The position numbers were made by a program, and so were the translations under genes. A stretch of 50,589 nucleotides of DNA, from positions 1 to 50,589 of the forward strand of contig JAJDDD010000015.1 of assembly GCA_029260495.1 (NCBI GenBank). The letters are read 5' to 3'. Source of the DNA: Phycisphaerales bacterium. Lineage in GTDB: Bacteria > Planctomycetota > Phycisphaerae > Phycisphaerales > UBA1924. Shown here one piece after another: positions 7,955-17,518 of the stretch (positions are counted from its first letter, which is position 1; every line of letters begins with the position of its first letter). Under the pieces are notes generated by a model. It was not told where the DNA came from. It did no database searches and saw nothing but the letters and a program-made list of their open reading frames with translations.

Positions 7955-10900
7955 ATGTTAGATGTGAAATCTACAATACTGCTTCTCACTTTGATGACCG
8001 GCGTGACATTAGCCAGCAGTTCAGAACCAGCGCGCGGCGCACCAATCGTAGAGCAGCGTGACTACTTTTCAAGCGTCACGACAATCGATGGCGAACCTCT
8101 GATTTTGAAGGCAGAGCTGAATTACGACAACGATCCGAATCTGGATCCGGCTCCAATCGCAGTAGTGATGCACGGATTCACCCCATCAGCTGGAAACTTC
8201 GGCAAAGTCAGAGACAATGCAGAACGGCTACGAGACTCAGGCTTCTTTGTCATTTCCGTCGCGATGCGAGGCCGCGATGGCAGCCAAGGTGTCCGAGATT
8301 CCGGTGGTGTTGAGATCCATGATATTTACGACGCTGTTGAACATTTCAAACTGAGCCATGCAGCCTTCGCCGATGGCTCCAACGTTCATATCACGGGCTA
8401 TTCAGGTGGCGGTGGTAATGTCATGTCCGCGCTCACCAAGTTTCCTGATTATTTTCGTCTGGGCTCGTCATTCTTCGGCATGTCCGATTATGGTCTCGAC
8501 ACGCAAAACGGGTGGTTTCAACATGGAGCAAACGGCGGCCCCAATCCAGACCCCGATACGCACAAGGGAATACTGATCGACGACGTTGGAGATCCCCGGC
8601 TGAATGACCCGGTGGTCACCGACCGATACCGCGCACGCGCCTCCAATCTCGCCTCAAAGAATAATCCGTACAGTGAAATTCACCTCTTCGTCAACTCCAG
8701 CGAAACAACGAGCCCGCCGAGCAATCATATTTCATACCTCGAATGCGCACAAGAAAATGAAAGTTTTCCGGGAGAGTTTGACAATATCCACCATCATCTC
8801 GGCGACATGAGTTGCGTAGATTTTAACGGAAATCTTGAGTGCGAACTCGAAGAGGTTCAGTACTGGGATCATGGTTTTCTAGACGAGTTTTCGCAGCCCG
8901 CCGCCGAGTCGTGGTACATAGAAAAATTGCGAAACGGCCTGATTCCACAACCAGTACTGAATAGTGAAGACGAGTTGTATGTCGCAGGGTTCGTCAAGAC
9001 GAAACCCTTCACGCTTTGGCTGGGAGATGGCCAGAGCTCGGCTGGCACGCTGCGATACAGCCTGAGTTCTCATATGAAGACATTCTCGCTCAGCCTACCC
9101 TTTAATAATGACGACCTAAGCAGCCAGGTTTGCCTGCCGAACCCGCCGCCGGCTGCTCCATCAGTTAATGTCGGAGTTCTCACGGTCGATACCTCTGACA
9201 TGGCCGGCCGTATTGTCCAGGTGCGAATCAACAACGAGATCACCGAGGAGTTCTTTGCGAGCAGCGAATATGAGTGCGAGTTGAAAGTGGGCGAAACCCT
9301 TCGGATTCACCCCAAAGACACACCTATTGGCCATTGGAAGTTTGACGAACCAGATGGTGACATGGCGAACGACTCCGGGGGCTTCCAGAACCATGGCACT
9401 CTTGTAGGGCTTTCGGGTTCGCCGTTCGATTTCACGATCGGGAGCGTCATTGGCAAAATTGGTCGTGCCCTTGAGTTTGACGGGATCGATGACGTCATCG
9501 AGCTCCATACTATAGACGACACAAACCCGCTGATGCTGGCGAAATCTGACTTTACCATCTCAGTCTGGATATACCAATCAAATGGTGATGGCGATCCTGC
9601 GCAGCGCATCATCGAAAAATCCGATGGCCCCAGCAGCGCGAACGGTTACAGCCTCTGGATCGACCGCGGCAGCATCGGCGTTTCTGTCAACGGTGACAAC
9701 GCTCTGAAGATCCTGAATCCTGGGATCTACGGACGGTGGTACCATCTAGCAGCCACGATGACCCAAAACCAAGGTCACATCTACATTAACGGCGAGCCTC
9801 AGGAGTTGATTCTGCACAACCCCACCCTGCCTCCCCCCGGAGCCATTACAACGATGCGCATCGGCAGCCGCACCAAACAGTCTCAGCCGAATAGAGCATT
9901 CAAGGGCCGAATGGATGACCTTCGAATCTACGACTTTGCTCTAGGAGCAGAGGAAATCGCGAGTCTGGGTGCTCCTCCCATTGCTCACTGGAAGCTTGAT
10001 GAAACGCACGGCACTATGGCCAGCGACTCCGGCGATTTTCAAAATTTCGGTGTACTAGATGGCCCGTCAGGAGCGCCATTTGATTTCGATACCGCCGGAG
10101 TAACCGGCAACATCGGTCGGGCCTTGGAATTCGACGGCAATGATGACATAATCGTGCTCGACGAAATCAACAGCACCAATCCGTTGATGTTGGCGAACTC
10201 AGACTTCTCCATCTCGGTCTGGGTATACCAGGAAATGGTTGGAACTGAGCTTGCGCAGCGGATCGTCGAGAAGTCCGATGGACCCAACAGCACGAACGGC
10301 TACAGTCTTTGGATCGATTTGGTCAGCATTGGCGTGTCCGTCAACGGGAGTACTGCGCTCAAGATTCGGAATCCAGGGATATATGGAAGGTGGTTTCATC
10401 TTGCCGCATCAATGACCGCCGACAAGGGATACATCTACGTCAATGGCGCTCCTAGAACTTTGATCTGGAATCACCCCGCATTGCCTCCCGCAAATGCGCC
10501 GGCGTCAATGGTGATCGGCGGTCGAGCTGATTCGGAAACGAGGCATTTTCAGGGACGCCTGGATGACCTTCGGATCTATAGTTGCGCTTTGACAAGAGAA
10601 CAGGTTAATCGCATTCTTGAGGAACCGCCCGTAGCTCATTGGACATTCGACGAAACGAGCGGGAATACTGCTGGCGATGTGAGCGGGCAATCCAGCCACG
10701 GAACTCTTCAAGGACTCACGGGAGCGCCATTCGATTTCACGATCGGAAGCGTGACCGGTAAGATCGGTCGGGCCCTTGAGTTCGACGGGGATGACGATGT
10801 CGTGGAGTTGGGCTTTATCGATGATGCTAACCCCCTGATGCTGGCGGACTCGGCGTTCACCATCTCTGTATGGGTATACCAGCAAGATAACGGTGGTGAT

Positions 10901-11293
10901 CCAGCTCAGCGTATTGTCGAGAAATCTGATGGGCCGTCCAGCGCCCATGGTTATAGTTTGTGGATTCACCAGGGCAGCATCGGCGTTTCTGTCAATGGCG
11001 AAAACGCGCTCAAAATTAAGAACCCACAAATTTATGAACAATGGAATCACATCGCCGTGACCATGACCGCAGACGAAGGATTCATCTACTTCAACGGCGA
11101 ACCTAAGAACTTAATTCTTCATCGCCCCGCACTTCCTCCCGCCGATGCCTCGGCGCCCATGCGATTCGGCAGCCGGACCGAAGAAACTCCGACGACAAGG
11201 GAGTTTCGAGGCGCCATGGATGATTTAAGAATTTATAATCGATCATTATCACCGTTGGAAATCGATGCTTTGTATAGAGCAGGATCGCAATAA
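7955..11293 (+). CDS. secreted alpha/beta-hydrolase (esterase-like) with three tandem LamG domains
   Basis: The 1112-residue protein has an N-terminal signal peptide, then an alpha/beta-hydrolase domain (residues ~30-330): AVVMHGF forms the oxyanion strand and HITGYSGGGGN at ~145-155 the nucleophile elbow (GxSxG). A short Cys-containing beta domain follows. Three concanavalin-like LamG repeats of about 217 residues begin near residues 457, 674 and 891; each opens with HWKFDE/HWKLDE/HWTFDE and contains GRALEFDG, FTISVW and MDDLRIY. DNA identity between repeats is visible, so they arose by tandem duplication. LamG domains usually bind sugars or matrix polymers, so an esterase anchored on polysaccharide is a reasonable inference. 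It is monocistronic as far as visible. Confidence 0.9.
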   Translation: MLDVKSTILLLTLMTGVTLASSSEPARGAPIVEQRDYFSSVTTIDGEPLILKAELNYDNDPNLDPAPIAVVMHGFTPSAGNFGKVRDNAERLRDSGFFVISVAMRGRDGSQGVRDSGGVEIHDIYDAVEHFKLSHAAFADGSNVHITGYSGGGGNVMSALTKFPDYFRLGSSFFGMSDYGLDTQNGWFQHGANGGPNPDPDTHKGILIDDVGDPRLNDPVVTDRYRARASNLASKNNPYSEIHLFVNSSETTSPPSNHISYLECAQENESFPGEFDNIHHHLGDMSCVDFNGNLECELEEVQYWDHGFLDEFSQPAAESWYIEKLRNGLIPQPVLNSEDELYVAGFVKTKPFTLWLGDGQSSAGTLRYSLSSHMKTFSLSLPFNNDDLSSQVCLPNPPPAAPSVNVGVLTVDTSDMAGRIVQVRINNEITEEFFASSEYECELKVGETLRIHPKDTPIGHWKFDEPDGDMANDSGGFQNHGTLVGLSGSPFDFTIGSVIGKIGRALEFDGIDDVIELHTIDDTNPLMLAKSDFTISVWIYQSNGDGDPAQRIIEKSDGPSSANGYSLWIDRGSIGVSVNGDNALKILNPGIYGRWYHLAATMTQNQGHIYINGEPQELILHNPTLPPPGAITTMRIGSRTKQSQPNRAFKGRMDDLRIYDFALGAEEIASLGAPPIAHWKLDETHGTMASDSGDFQNFGVLDGPSGAPFDFDTAGVTGNIGRALEFDGNDDIIVLDEINSTNPLMLANSDFSISVWVYQEMVGTELAQRIVEKSDGPNSTNGYSLWIDLVSIGVSVNGSTALKIRNPGIYGRWFHLAASMTADKGYIYVNGAPRTLIWNHPALPPANAPASMVIGGRADSETRHFQGRLDDLRIYSCALTREQVNRILEEPPVAHWTFDETSGNTAGDVSGQSSHGTLQGLTGAPFDFTIGSVTGKIGRALEFDGDDDVVELGFIDDANPLMLADSAFTISVWVYQQDNGGDPAQRIVEKSDGPSSAHGYSLWIHQGSIGVSVNGENALKIKNPQIYEQWNHIAVTMTADEGFIYFNGEPKNLILHRPALPPADASAPMRFGSRTEETPTTREFRGAMDDLRIYNRSLSPLEIDALYRAGSQ

Positions 11294-11432
11294 GGCATGC
11301 TGCTGGCGGGACATCCAGCCAGCAACGATAACCGCGAACAGTTGCCAGAGAGATGAGTCCGTGCGCTGTCTACTTCGCTCGACGGACCCGTTCTCGGCCA
11401 ACGGCGGCATGCCCACCCGTACCGTCCAAGTA
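11290..11432 (-). pseudogene. IS481-type transposase, N-terminal remnant
   Basis: On the minus strand [20 protein letters not shown] matches the N-terminus of the element at 5280 ([18 protein letters not shown]). Reading stops being similar after the QQH. The variant end motif TACTTGGACGGT lies at 11421-11432 (reverse). Only about 25 codons remain. Confidence 0.65.
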
Positions 11433-11998
11433 TTTAGTTCACTGTGAACATCCTTGACGACAAGGTGTAGTGAAACCGGCGGGCTGCTGTCATTGGTCGA
11501 GCCCGGACCTGTCAGGAGTGTAGACTCATCGTATGAACTCATCTCGGCCTGTTTCAATACTCAGCAAATGTGAGTGCGACCGGACACATCGGACATCGAA
11601 AAGGGGCGCACAAACTCTTGGTCCGCCCCAGTCGGGGAAGAATTTGGAGCGCCAAAGTCGATCCGCTAGCAGACACCTCTACCGGACGATGGGCAACGCC
11701 GCCAAGCGGTGGAACGAGAGACTCTTTGCCATTTGTGGATTTGCCCCCGCTGGGGAACACGAAGCCCACTTTATAAGTACTTCGGTCTTGAAAGAATGCA
11801 CTCCCCTTGCCCTCACCTTGCGTACGGCGCTTTGCTTGCGAGGTGACATTGATCGTTGATGAGTAGGGGGGGCGCCGTTGCTCTAGCCTCGGTAGACGTA
11901 CATCATCTCTTCATCCTGCAGAATGGGGACCAGGTGGCCAGGCGCACCAACCGCGAGGTCCTCATCGTCGTCGTAACGTCCAAATACCTAGAGCGTAC
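11433..11998. other. intergenic mobile-DNA debris
   Basis: No gene is supported. It carries one copy of the CCTGTTTCAATACTCAG motif (11548-11564) and, at 11979-11990, another partial copy of the ACGTCCAAATAC end motif next to the IS630 remnant. The remainder shows no recognisable reading frame. Confidence 0.5.
11548..11564. repeat. dispersed CCTGTTTCAATACTCAG motif, copy 1
   Basis: Copies at 11548-11564, 21664-21680 (one mismatch), 21924-21937 (reverse) and 32738-32752 (reverse) share CCTGTT(T/C)CAATACT. The first two stay similar for about 12 more bases. Such a motif is probably the end of an IS or MITE. Confidence 0.6.
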
Positions 11999-12813
11999 TT
12001 TATCATTGTGTAGCGTGTTTCCGCAGTGGCGGTAGCAGTTTCTTGCGTCAGGCCCAGAGACCGCGTCGAGCACCGATTGCATTGCTTGCCACAGCGCGTC
12101 TTTCGTTCGGCAACCCAGCGAACGCAGCAACTGCTTGATCTTGCTAAACACCATCTCGATCGGGTTCAGGTCCGGGCTGAAGGGCGGGGGGAACACCAGT
12201 TCTGCGCCAGCGGACTCGATCAGCACTCTCGTCCGCACTCGCTTGTGGCTCGACAGGTTATCCATGATGACCACGTCGCCGGGCCGAAGCTTGGGCGCGA
12301 GCACCTGTTCGACGAAGGCTTCGAAGATGTCGCCGTTGACCGCGCCGTCCACTACTGTCGCACAGCGCACGGCCGCGCAACCTGGTCATGTTGGTCTTGG
12401 CCCACCTCCGAAACGTCTCGGTGATGAAAATCAGCCACCCGGCGTCGAGGTTGAGCTGGACGATCTTCCACGCTAAGCGGCGCGCGGCGATATCAGATCG
12501 GTCTTGCTCGGCCGCATGGATTGTCTTTTTTAAGGGTGTAGCCCATCTTCTTGAGTGCTTTACAGATCGCCGAATCGATGCATTGGACGTTCAGCCTCGC
12601 AATGAGCTCCGCCGCGGTGGCGTCGGGTTGTTCGCCTACAAGATGGGCCAGACGATCACGATTGATCTTGCGGTCGCTGCCTGGACTACCAACTCGGCGA
12701 GGCGTCGTCTCGCAAACTCGCCTCGTCGCTGCAAGACACGTCTCGCCCAGATGCGTTTGTATCCCAAAGACGACACGAATCTGCACCGGTGGGGATCGTT
12801 CTGTACTGGGCAA
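11999..12813 (-). pseudogene. IS630-type transposase, degenerate
   Basis: Three reading-frame blocks on the minus strand make up one IS630 transposase: an N-terminal helix-turn-helix part (LAHLVGEQPDATAAELIARL...ICKALKKMGYTLKKD, about 12493-12690), a middle block (IAARRLAWKIVQLNLDAGWLIFITETF, about 12410-12490) and the catalytic half (GDVVIMDNLSSHKRVRT, FSPDLNPIEMVFSKIKQLLRS, NCYRHCGNTL). Frame changes separate the first and second blocks, and roughly 30 residues expected between MTRLRGRA and ATVVDGAVNGDIFEAF are missing. In the middle block the usual FIDETF reads FITETF, so a catalytic Asp is lost. It is not functional. Confidence 0.85.
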
Positions 12814-12830
12814 TACGATAAACTCCGCCT

Positions 12831-13802
12831 ATGTCAGACCAGAAGCCATGTTTGCATGCGTTCCGTTTGGATGGTTCTCAAGCCCGCTCCGTCGCATGGG
12901 AAGAGATCTTGTTGTGGTCACCGGATCGCGGTCCGGTGTGGGTGCATCTTGACAGGACGTCGGCCGAGAGTCAGGCCTGGCTGCGCAATGGCGCCGATCT
13001 TGATCCGCATGTCGCCGAGGGGCTCCTCGCGAGCACGACGAGGCCACGCGTCGAGTCAATCGGGGGCGGGCTGTTCATCACGCTGCGAGGCGTAAACCTC
13101 AACTCCGGCGCCGACCCGTCAGACATGATCTCGATCCGGCTGTGGGTGGAGCCGCACCGCCTCATCACCCTCCAACGCGAGCCTCTCCGCTCCGTTGCCG
13201 CGGTCGCTGAACGGCTTGAGCGAGGCGAGGGGTTCGCGTCGGTTGGCGCCGTCCTCGTTGCGATCATCAACGGCATCACTGAGCGCATGGGCCCCGTCGT
13301 TGATCGTGTCGACGAGATGCTCGATGAGCTTGAGGATCGTGCGGTCGATCCCAGCAGTGTGGTGAACCATGCGGACCTGGTCGCGCTCCGGCAGGAAGCC
13401 ATCATGCTGCACCGGCACATCAAGCCTCAAGCGCAGGCGCTGATTGACCTGCATGCAGCAAAGTTTGACGCGATCGATGCGAAGCAACGGCGGGCGATCA
13501 AGGAGGCGATCAGTCGTGTGACGCGCTTCGTCGAGGATCTCGACGCGGACAAGGGGCGCGCGGCCGTCATTCAGGATGAGTTGGCCAACCAGCTCGCCCA
13601 GGGCATCAATCAGCGGATATACGCGGTGACGATCATCGCTGCGATATTTCTCCCGCTCACGTTTATCGCGGGCCTGCTCGGCGCCAATGTAGGCGGTATT
13701 CCGTGGGCGACGAATCCTTATGGCTTTGTCTATCTGTGCATTATTTTGGGGTTGATCGGCTTCGGCGCCTTCGCTGTGGTTCGATGGTGCAAGTGGCTCT
13801 AA
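12831..13802 (+). CDS. zntB: zinc transporter ZntB-like (CorA family)
   Basis: The 323-residue product has the CorA-family layout: an N-terminal alpha/beta cytoplasmic domain, a long helix (~140-250) and two C-terminal membrane helices (YAVTIIAAIFLPLTFIAGLLGANVGGIPW and FVYLCIILGLIGFGAFAVV). The loop motif after TM1 is GANVGGIP, resembling the G(V/M)NxGGIP of ZntB rather than the GMN of magnesium-specific CorA. The family forms pentameric inner-membrane metal transporters; ZntB moves zinc. It converges with mgtE on the other strand (55-bp gap), putting two divalent-metal transporters side by side. The base composition is richer in G+C than the IS-laden DNA upstream. Confidence 0.88.
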   Translation: MSDQKPCLHAFRLDGSQARSVAWEEILLWSPDRGPVWVHLDRTSAESQAWLRNGADLDPHVAEGLLASTTRPRVESIGGGLFITLRGVNLNSGADPSDMISIRLWVEPHRLITLQREPLRSVAAVAERLERGEGFASVGAVLVAIINGITERMGPVVDRVDEMLDELEDRAVDPSSVVNHADLVALRQEAIMLHRHIKPQAQALIDLHAAKFDAIDAKQRRAIKEAISRVTRFVEDLDADKGRAAVIQDELANQLAQGINQRIYAVTIIAAIFLPLTFIAGLLGANVGGIPWATNPYGFVYLCIILGLIGFGAFAVVRWCKWL

Positions 13803-13857
13803 GCCAGCGATGTCATAGGAGCTATGGGCGCAGAGTGTGCGAAATATTGACTCGTGT

Positions 13858-15240
13858 TCACCCAGTCAGATAGCCGATCGCCGCTGCCGCGAATGACAGC
13901 ACGAGCAGGAAGCCGCACAGGTCGGTGATCGTCGTAAGAATCGGACCCGAAGCGAGGGCGGGATCCACCTTCATGCTTTTGAGAATGAGCGGCACAGCCC
14001 CACCGATGCAAACAGCAATGATTGTGTTCAGCATGAGGGCAAGGCCCAGAACGGCGCCCAGATAGATGTTGCCCTTCCAGGCGTATGCCACAGCGCCAAT
14101 CAGCAGCCCGAGGGCAATTCCGTTCAAGACGCCGACGGCGCTTTCTTTGAACAGCACGCGAACGATGTCCCGAGGCCGCGTGATGCCAAGCGTAAGTTCG
14201 CGGATGCTCACGGCGACCGCCTGACTGCCCGAGCAGCCGCTCATATCGGAGATGATTGGTAGAAAAACAGCGAGTGCGATGACCGCTTCGAGCGTTTCCT
14301 GATGGAGTGCGATGACGCTGGCCGCGAGAATGTTGAGCACGATATTTGTACTCAGCCAAGCCAGCCGGCGGCGCGATCGAACGAGCAGCGGCATGCTCCG
14401 CAACTCTTCGCCGCCGACAATACCCTGAGATTGCCGGTAGACCGAGTCTGCTCCGTCTGCAACCGCTTGTTCAACATCGGCGTGTTCGACCACGCCGAGC
14501 AATCCACCAGTCGATTCGATGACGGGAAGACCAACAAACGGATGCTCACGGAAGACGCCGGCGAGTTCATCGAGTGGCATCGTGTCCGAAATGGAGATGG
14601 GATCCGCAATCATTACGTCACAAAGCTTTAGACTTCGATTCGACAGCAAGAGCTGGCGAATCGGCAGGACGCCTGCAAGTTTGCCGTAATCATCAATGAT
14701 GTACATATACTGGATGTCGTATTTGGCGTATTTTTCAGCGTTTTTGTCCAAGTCGGCCAATACATCGCCGATCGTGTGCGACTGCTGGAATACAAAATAC
14801 TCCGTGTGCATCAAGCCGCCGGCGGATTCATCGTGATATTCGACAAGGCGACGCACATTCGCCGCCGTATCCGTGTCGAGTTTGTCAAGAATTGCCCGGG
14901 CCTCATCGTCGTCGATTGCTTTGATGAGGTCAGCCTGGTCGTCGCTTGACAGTTCCCCAATGATGTTTGCCGCCGTAGCCGCATCGAGATCTTCCAGTGA
15001 ATCGACTGCCTGCGCCTCGGGCAACTGCTCAATAACGTCGGCGGCATCCTCGGGTGAGAGCAGCGTCAAGAGCCGGGTGCGCTGGTCATCGGACAGCCCC
15101 GCTAGCACATAAATCGCGTCACGGCTTGGCGCCTGGTCGAGCCGGGAGTCGCAAAGCTCTGCGTTCCCCTCTTCGATGGCCCGGACCAGATCTTCCCTGA
15201 ATGATGAAAGATCCGACTCTTGATGTGCCGGCTGAGTCAC
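13858..15240 (-). CDS. mgtE: magnesium transporter MgtE
   Basis: The 460-residue product shows MgtE architecture: an acidic helical N-domain (residues ~10-130, with LSPEDAADVIEQLPE repeats), a pair of CBS domains (~135-260, GVLPIRQLLLSNRSLKLCDVMI and GVVEHADVEQAV) and a five-helix membrane domain (~285-460) with the SDMSGCSGSQAVAV and GLALMLNTIIAVCIGGAVPL segments. MgtE is an Mg2+-gated homodimeric Mg2+ channel in the inner membrane. It is the last gene of a five-gene operon: its start overlaps the stop of the aspartoacylase-like gene by 4 nt. No M-box-like leader could precede it here, so control must come from the operon promoter. Confidence 0.93.
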   Translation of the reverse strand: MTQPAHQESDLSSFREDLVRAIEEGNAELCDSRLDQAPSRDAIYVLAGLSDDQRTRLLTLLSPEDAADVIEQLPEAQAVDSLEDLDAATAANIIGELSSDDQADLIKAIDDDEARAILDKLDTDTAANVRRLVEYHDESAGGLMHTEYFVFQQSHTIGDVLADLDKNAEKYAKYDIQYMYIIDDYGKLAGVLPIRQLLLSNRSLKLCDVMIADPISISDTMPLDELAGVFREHPFVGLPVIESTGGLLGVVEHADVEQAVADGADSVYRQSQGIVGGEELRSMPLLVRSRRRLAWLSTNIVLNILAASVIALHQETLEAVIALAVFLPIISDMSGCSGSQAVAVSIRELTLGITRPRDIVRVLFKESAVGVLNGIALGLLIGAVAYAWKGNIYLGAVLGLALMLNTIIAVCIGGAVPLILKSMKVDPALASGPILTTITDLCGFLLVLSFAAAAIGYLTG

Positions 15241-16313
15241 GCGTCTGATTCCGGGATCGTAATGAGAACACTGCTCGCGAGACCCTCACGCATCCGTTCG
15301 TGCAGCGAATCGTTATCAAGACCCCCAACAATGCGCTCCATCTTCCGTAGTGCGCTCTTGCGAGGAAAAGCGAGGTGGAACACCGGATCACCGGGCGCAA
15401 CCGATGGAATGGTTGTCATGCCGAGGATAATCCCGTTGTGCGGCGCCTTGATGATGTTGAGCTCGGCGCCGGTCAAGTCGGTATTGGTGGCGAGGGGATC
15501 GTCCTTTTCCACGGTGTCTCCCGGCGCCACATGAAACTCAAGAAACCCTCCGCGTGTCGCCCGAATCCACTTTGTTGCGTCAACTTCGATGCGATAAGGA
15601 GGTTCCTCCGGCTTGCCTTCGACCATTTCCAGGTGTTTGAGACAGTTGACGATCCCTCGAACGGCGTACTCCACCACGCCCGGCTCCACTTTCCATACTT
15701 CACCTGCCTCAAGAATCAACGTGGCGCAGCCGGCGTCACATGCCGCATTTCGCAGGGAGCCCTTGGGCCCCTTGGCCGAAACGATCAACCCGGCGCCAAA
15801 TGCTCTGGCAAATGACGCCACCCGCTCGTCAGTCATATCTGCACGAACATTCGGAAAGTTTGTGCGCCTGACTGCGGCAGTGTGCAGATCGATGCCAAAG
15901 TCGCATCGCTTTGTAATCTGCGTGAAGAACGATGCAGCGATGCGGCTGGCAAGACTGCCTGTCTTTGACCCTGGGAATGAGCGATTGAGATCCCGTCGAT
16001 CAGGTAAATACCTGGTGTGTCGCTCAAACCCAAGAATATTGACGACTGGCACAAGTACCAGCGTGCCAGCGACTATTTCAAAGGGTGGCTCTTTGATAAT
16101 CTGCCGAATGGCGCCGGCGCCATTGATTTCATCGCCATGCACTGCCGCCGTGACGCAGACAGTGGGGCCTTCACGGCGCCCGCGCCAGACATGAACAGGG
16201 ATTGTCACGTCAGCGCCCAGGTAACTCTCAGAAAGCGAGGCCGCGAAGGACGCCCGCGACTGCGGCTGCACGGTGGAACCGAACCATTGAGATGGATCGT
16301 CATCTTTGGGCAT
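15237..16313 (-). CDS. succinylglutamate desuccinylase/aspartoacylase family protein
   Basis: The 358-residue protein belongs to the AstE/AspA zinc-carboxypeptidase-like family. Zinc ligands are visible as AAVHGDEINGAG (His and Glu) near residue 58 and GIDLHTAA near residue 140; LNRSFPG is the family substrate-binding Arg segment. A biotin-lipoyl-like C-terminal beta domain (~260-330, FLEFHVAPGDTVEKDDPLA) follows, as in many stand-alone family members. Such enzymes cleave amide bonds to glutamate or aspartate. It lies between rimK and mgtE with 1-nt and 4-nt overlaps. RimK/retropepsin/AstE-like trios are a recurrent neighbourhood, read as a ligase with trimming enzymes; the actual substrate is unknown. 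Confidence 0.85.
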   Translation of the reverse strand: MPKDDDPSQWFGSTVQPQSRASFAASLSESYLGADVTIPVHVWRGRREGPTVCVTAAVHGDEINGAGAIRQIIKEPPFEIVAGTLVLVPVVNILGFERHTRYLPDRRDLNRSFPGSKTGSLASRIAASFFTQITKRCDFGIDLHTAAVRRTNFPNVRADMTDERVASFARAFGAGLIVSAKGPKGSLRNAACDAGCATLILEAGEVWKVEPGVVEYAVRGIVNCLKHLEMVEGKPEEPPYRIEVDATKWIRATRGGFLEFHVAPGDTVEKDDPLATNTDLTGAELNIIKAPHNGIILGMTTIPSVAPGDPVFHLAFPRKSALRKMERIVGGLDNDSLHERMREGLASSVLITIPESDA

Positions 16314-17518
16314 CAGGCGGTCTCCAGATCCTCAAGAAGCTGCGGGTCAAGCTTCTTTGCCTTGACCCTGCGTTTCCGACGTTGTTTTTCCGGAATTAAA
16401 TCGCGCATGCCATCAAACTTACCATAACACAGCAACTTGTCGCCTGCCTCCAGCTCCCTGCTTCCCTTCGGATTTGAAATGACAGACGTGCCGCGATGCA
16501 AATTAAGAACAACAAGATCACGTTCCCGCAAACCGGAATCACTGATTGCTTTGCCGACGAACTCTGAGCCCTCCGGTATCAACAGGTCAACAACGCCATA
16601 GCCCTTCGAAACAGTAAGTCGCTGTCGAAGGTCAAGTTCGGGAAAGTTCACCTGACCGGCCATGTATTCGACGATGGCGCCGGCGATATCCAGCCCTGTC
16701 GCCCCTTCTATGCCCTCAAGTCCCGGCGAAGAGTTGACCTCCATGATCTGTGGCCCATCATTGCTTTCAAGCATATCCACGCCAGCGACGCGAAGACCCA
16801 TGATCTGCGCTGCGCGCACCGCAGCCTCTTCGAACTTCGGCTCAAGCTGCACACGCTCTGTCGTTCCCCCGCGATGGACGTTGCTTCGAAACTCATCCCC
16901 TTGCGCAGTGCGCCGCATTGCTGCAACTACTGCATCGCCCACAACAAAGGCGCGAACATCGCGCCCTTTGCTTTCCTTGACGAATTTTTGAACAAGGACG
17001 TTCTGCTTGGCGGTCTGGAGCGTCTCGATGATCGCTTCTGCTGTCTTCGTTGTTTCGGCGAGGATAACGCCGACACCCTGCGTTCCTTCCAGAATCTTGA
17101 TGATGATGGGGGCGCCACCCAACCGCGTGATCGCAGGAAGCACATCCTGGCGATCTCGCACGAATGTTGTGTGCGGGATGCCAATGTCGTGGCGGCTCAG
17201 AATCTGCAGTGATCTGAGCTTGTCGCGCGAGTTCATGATGCCGTTTGAGGTGTTTGGTGTATAGACGTCCATCTGCTCAAACTGACGCACAACAGCGACA
17301 CCGTAATATGTAATCGAAGCGCCAATTCGCGGAAGAATCGCGTCATAGTCGCTCAGTTCACGAGAGCGGAAATAAAGGCTCGGCTCACCCTCTTCGAGAT
17401 CCATGCCGAACCGGAGTGTGTTGAGCACCTTCACGCGGTGCCCGCGCGCTTCAGCCGCTTGACGAAGACGCCGAGTGCTGTAGCAGTTTGGCGCAGTGGA
17501 AAGGACGGCGAGCTTCAT
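16313..17518 (-). CDS. rimK: RimK-family ATP-grasp ligase fused to a C-terminal RCK_C (TrkA_C) domain
   Basis: The 401-residue protein starts at the ATG at 17518 (overlapping the rimB stop by 4 nt); a longer frame runs back into rimB. Residues 1-290 are a RimK-type ATP-grasp ligase: pre-ATP-grasp Rossmann part (LSTAPNCYSTRRL), SRDKLRSLQIL, the GTQGVGVI phosphate loop, QKFVKESKGRDVRAFVVG and the metal site IMEVNSSPGLEGIE. Classical RimK is about 300 residues and adds glutamates to ribosomal protein S6. The extra ~100 residues (VVDLLIPEGSEFVGK...LEAGDKLLCYG) match the RCK_C fold found in K+ channels and transporters, followed by a basic tail. The peptide substrate here is unknown. A near-identical paralogue lies at 45303-46508. 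Confidence 0.9.
   Translation of the reverse strand: MKLAVLSTAPNCYSTRRLRQAAEARGHRVKVLNTLRFGMDLEEGEPSLYFRSRELSDYDAILPRIGASITYYGVAVVRQFEQMDVYTPNTSNGIMNSRDKLRSLQILSRHDIGIPHTTFVRDRQDVLPAITRLGGAPIIIKILEGTQGVGVILAETTKTAEAIIETLQTAKQNVLVQKFVKESKGRDVRAFVVGDAVVAAMRRTAQGDEFRSNVHRGGTTERVQLEPKFEEAAVRAAQIMGLRVAGVDMLESNDGPQIMEVNSSPGLEGIEGATGLDIAGAIVEYMAGQVNFPELDLRQRLTVSKGYGVVDLLIPEGSEFVGKAISDSGLRERDLVVLNLHRGTSVISNPKGSRELEAGDKLLCYGKFDGMRDLIPEKQRRKRRVKAKKLDPQLLEDLETA

Noticed and set aside
13802-15240. Mg2+-sensing M-box leader for mgtE
   Set aside because: mgtE overlaps the preceding gene by 4 nt, leaving no leader.
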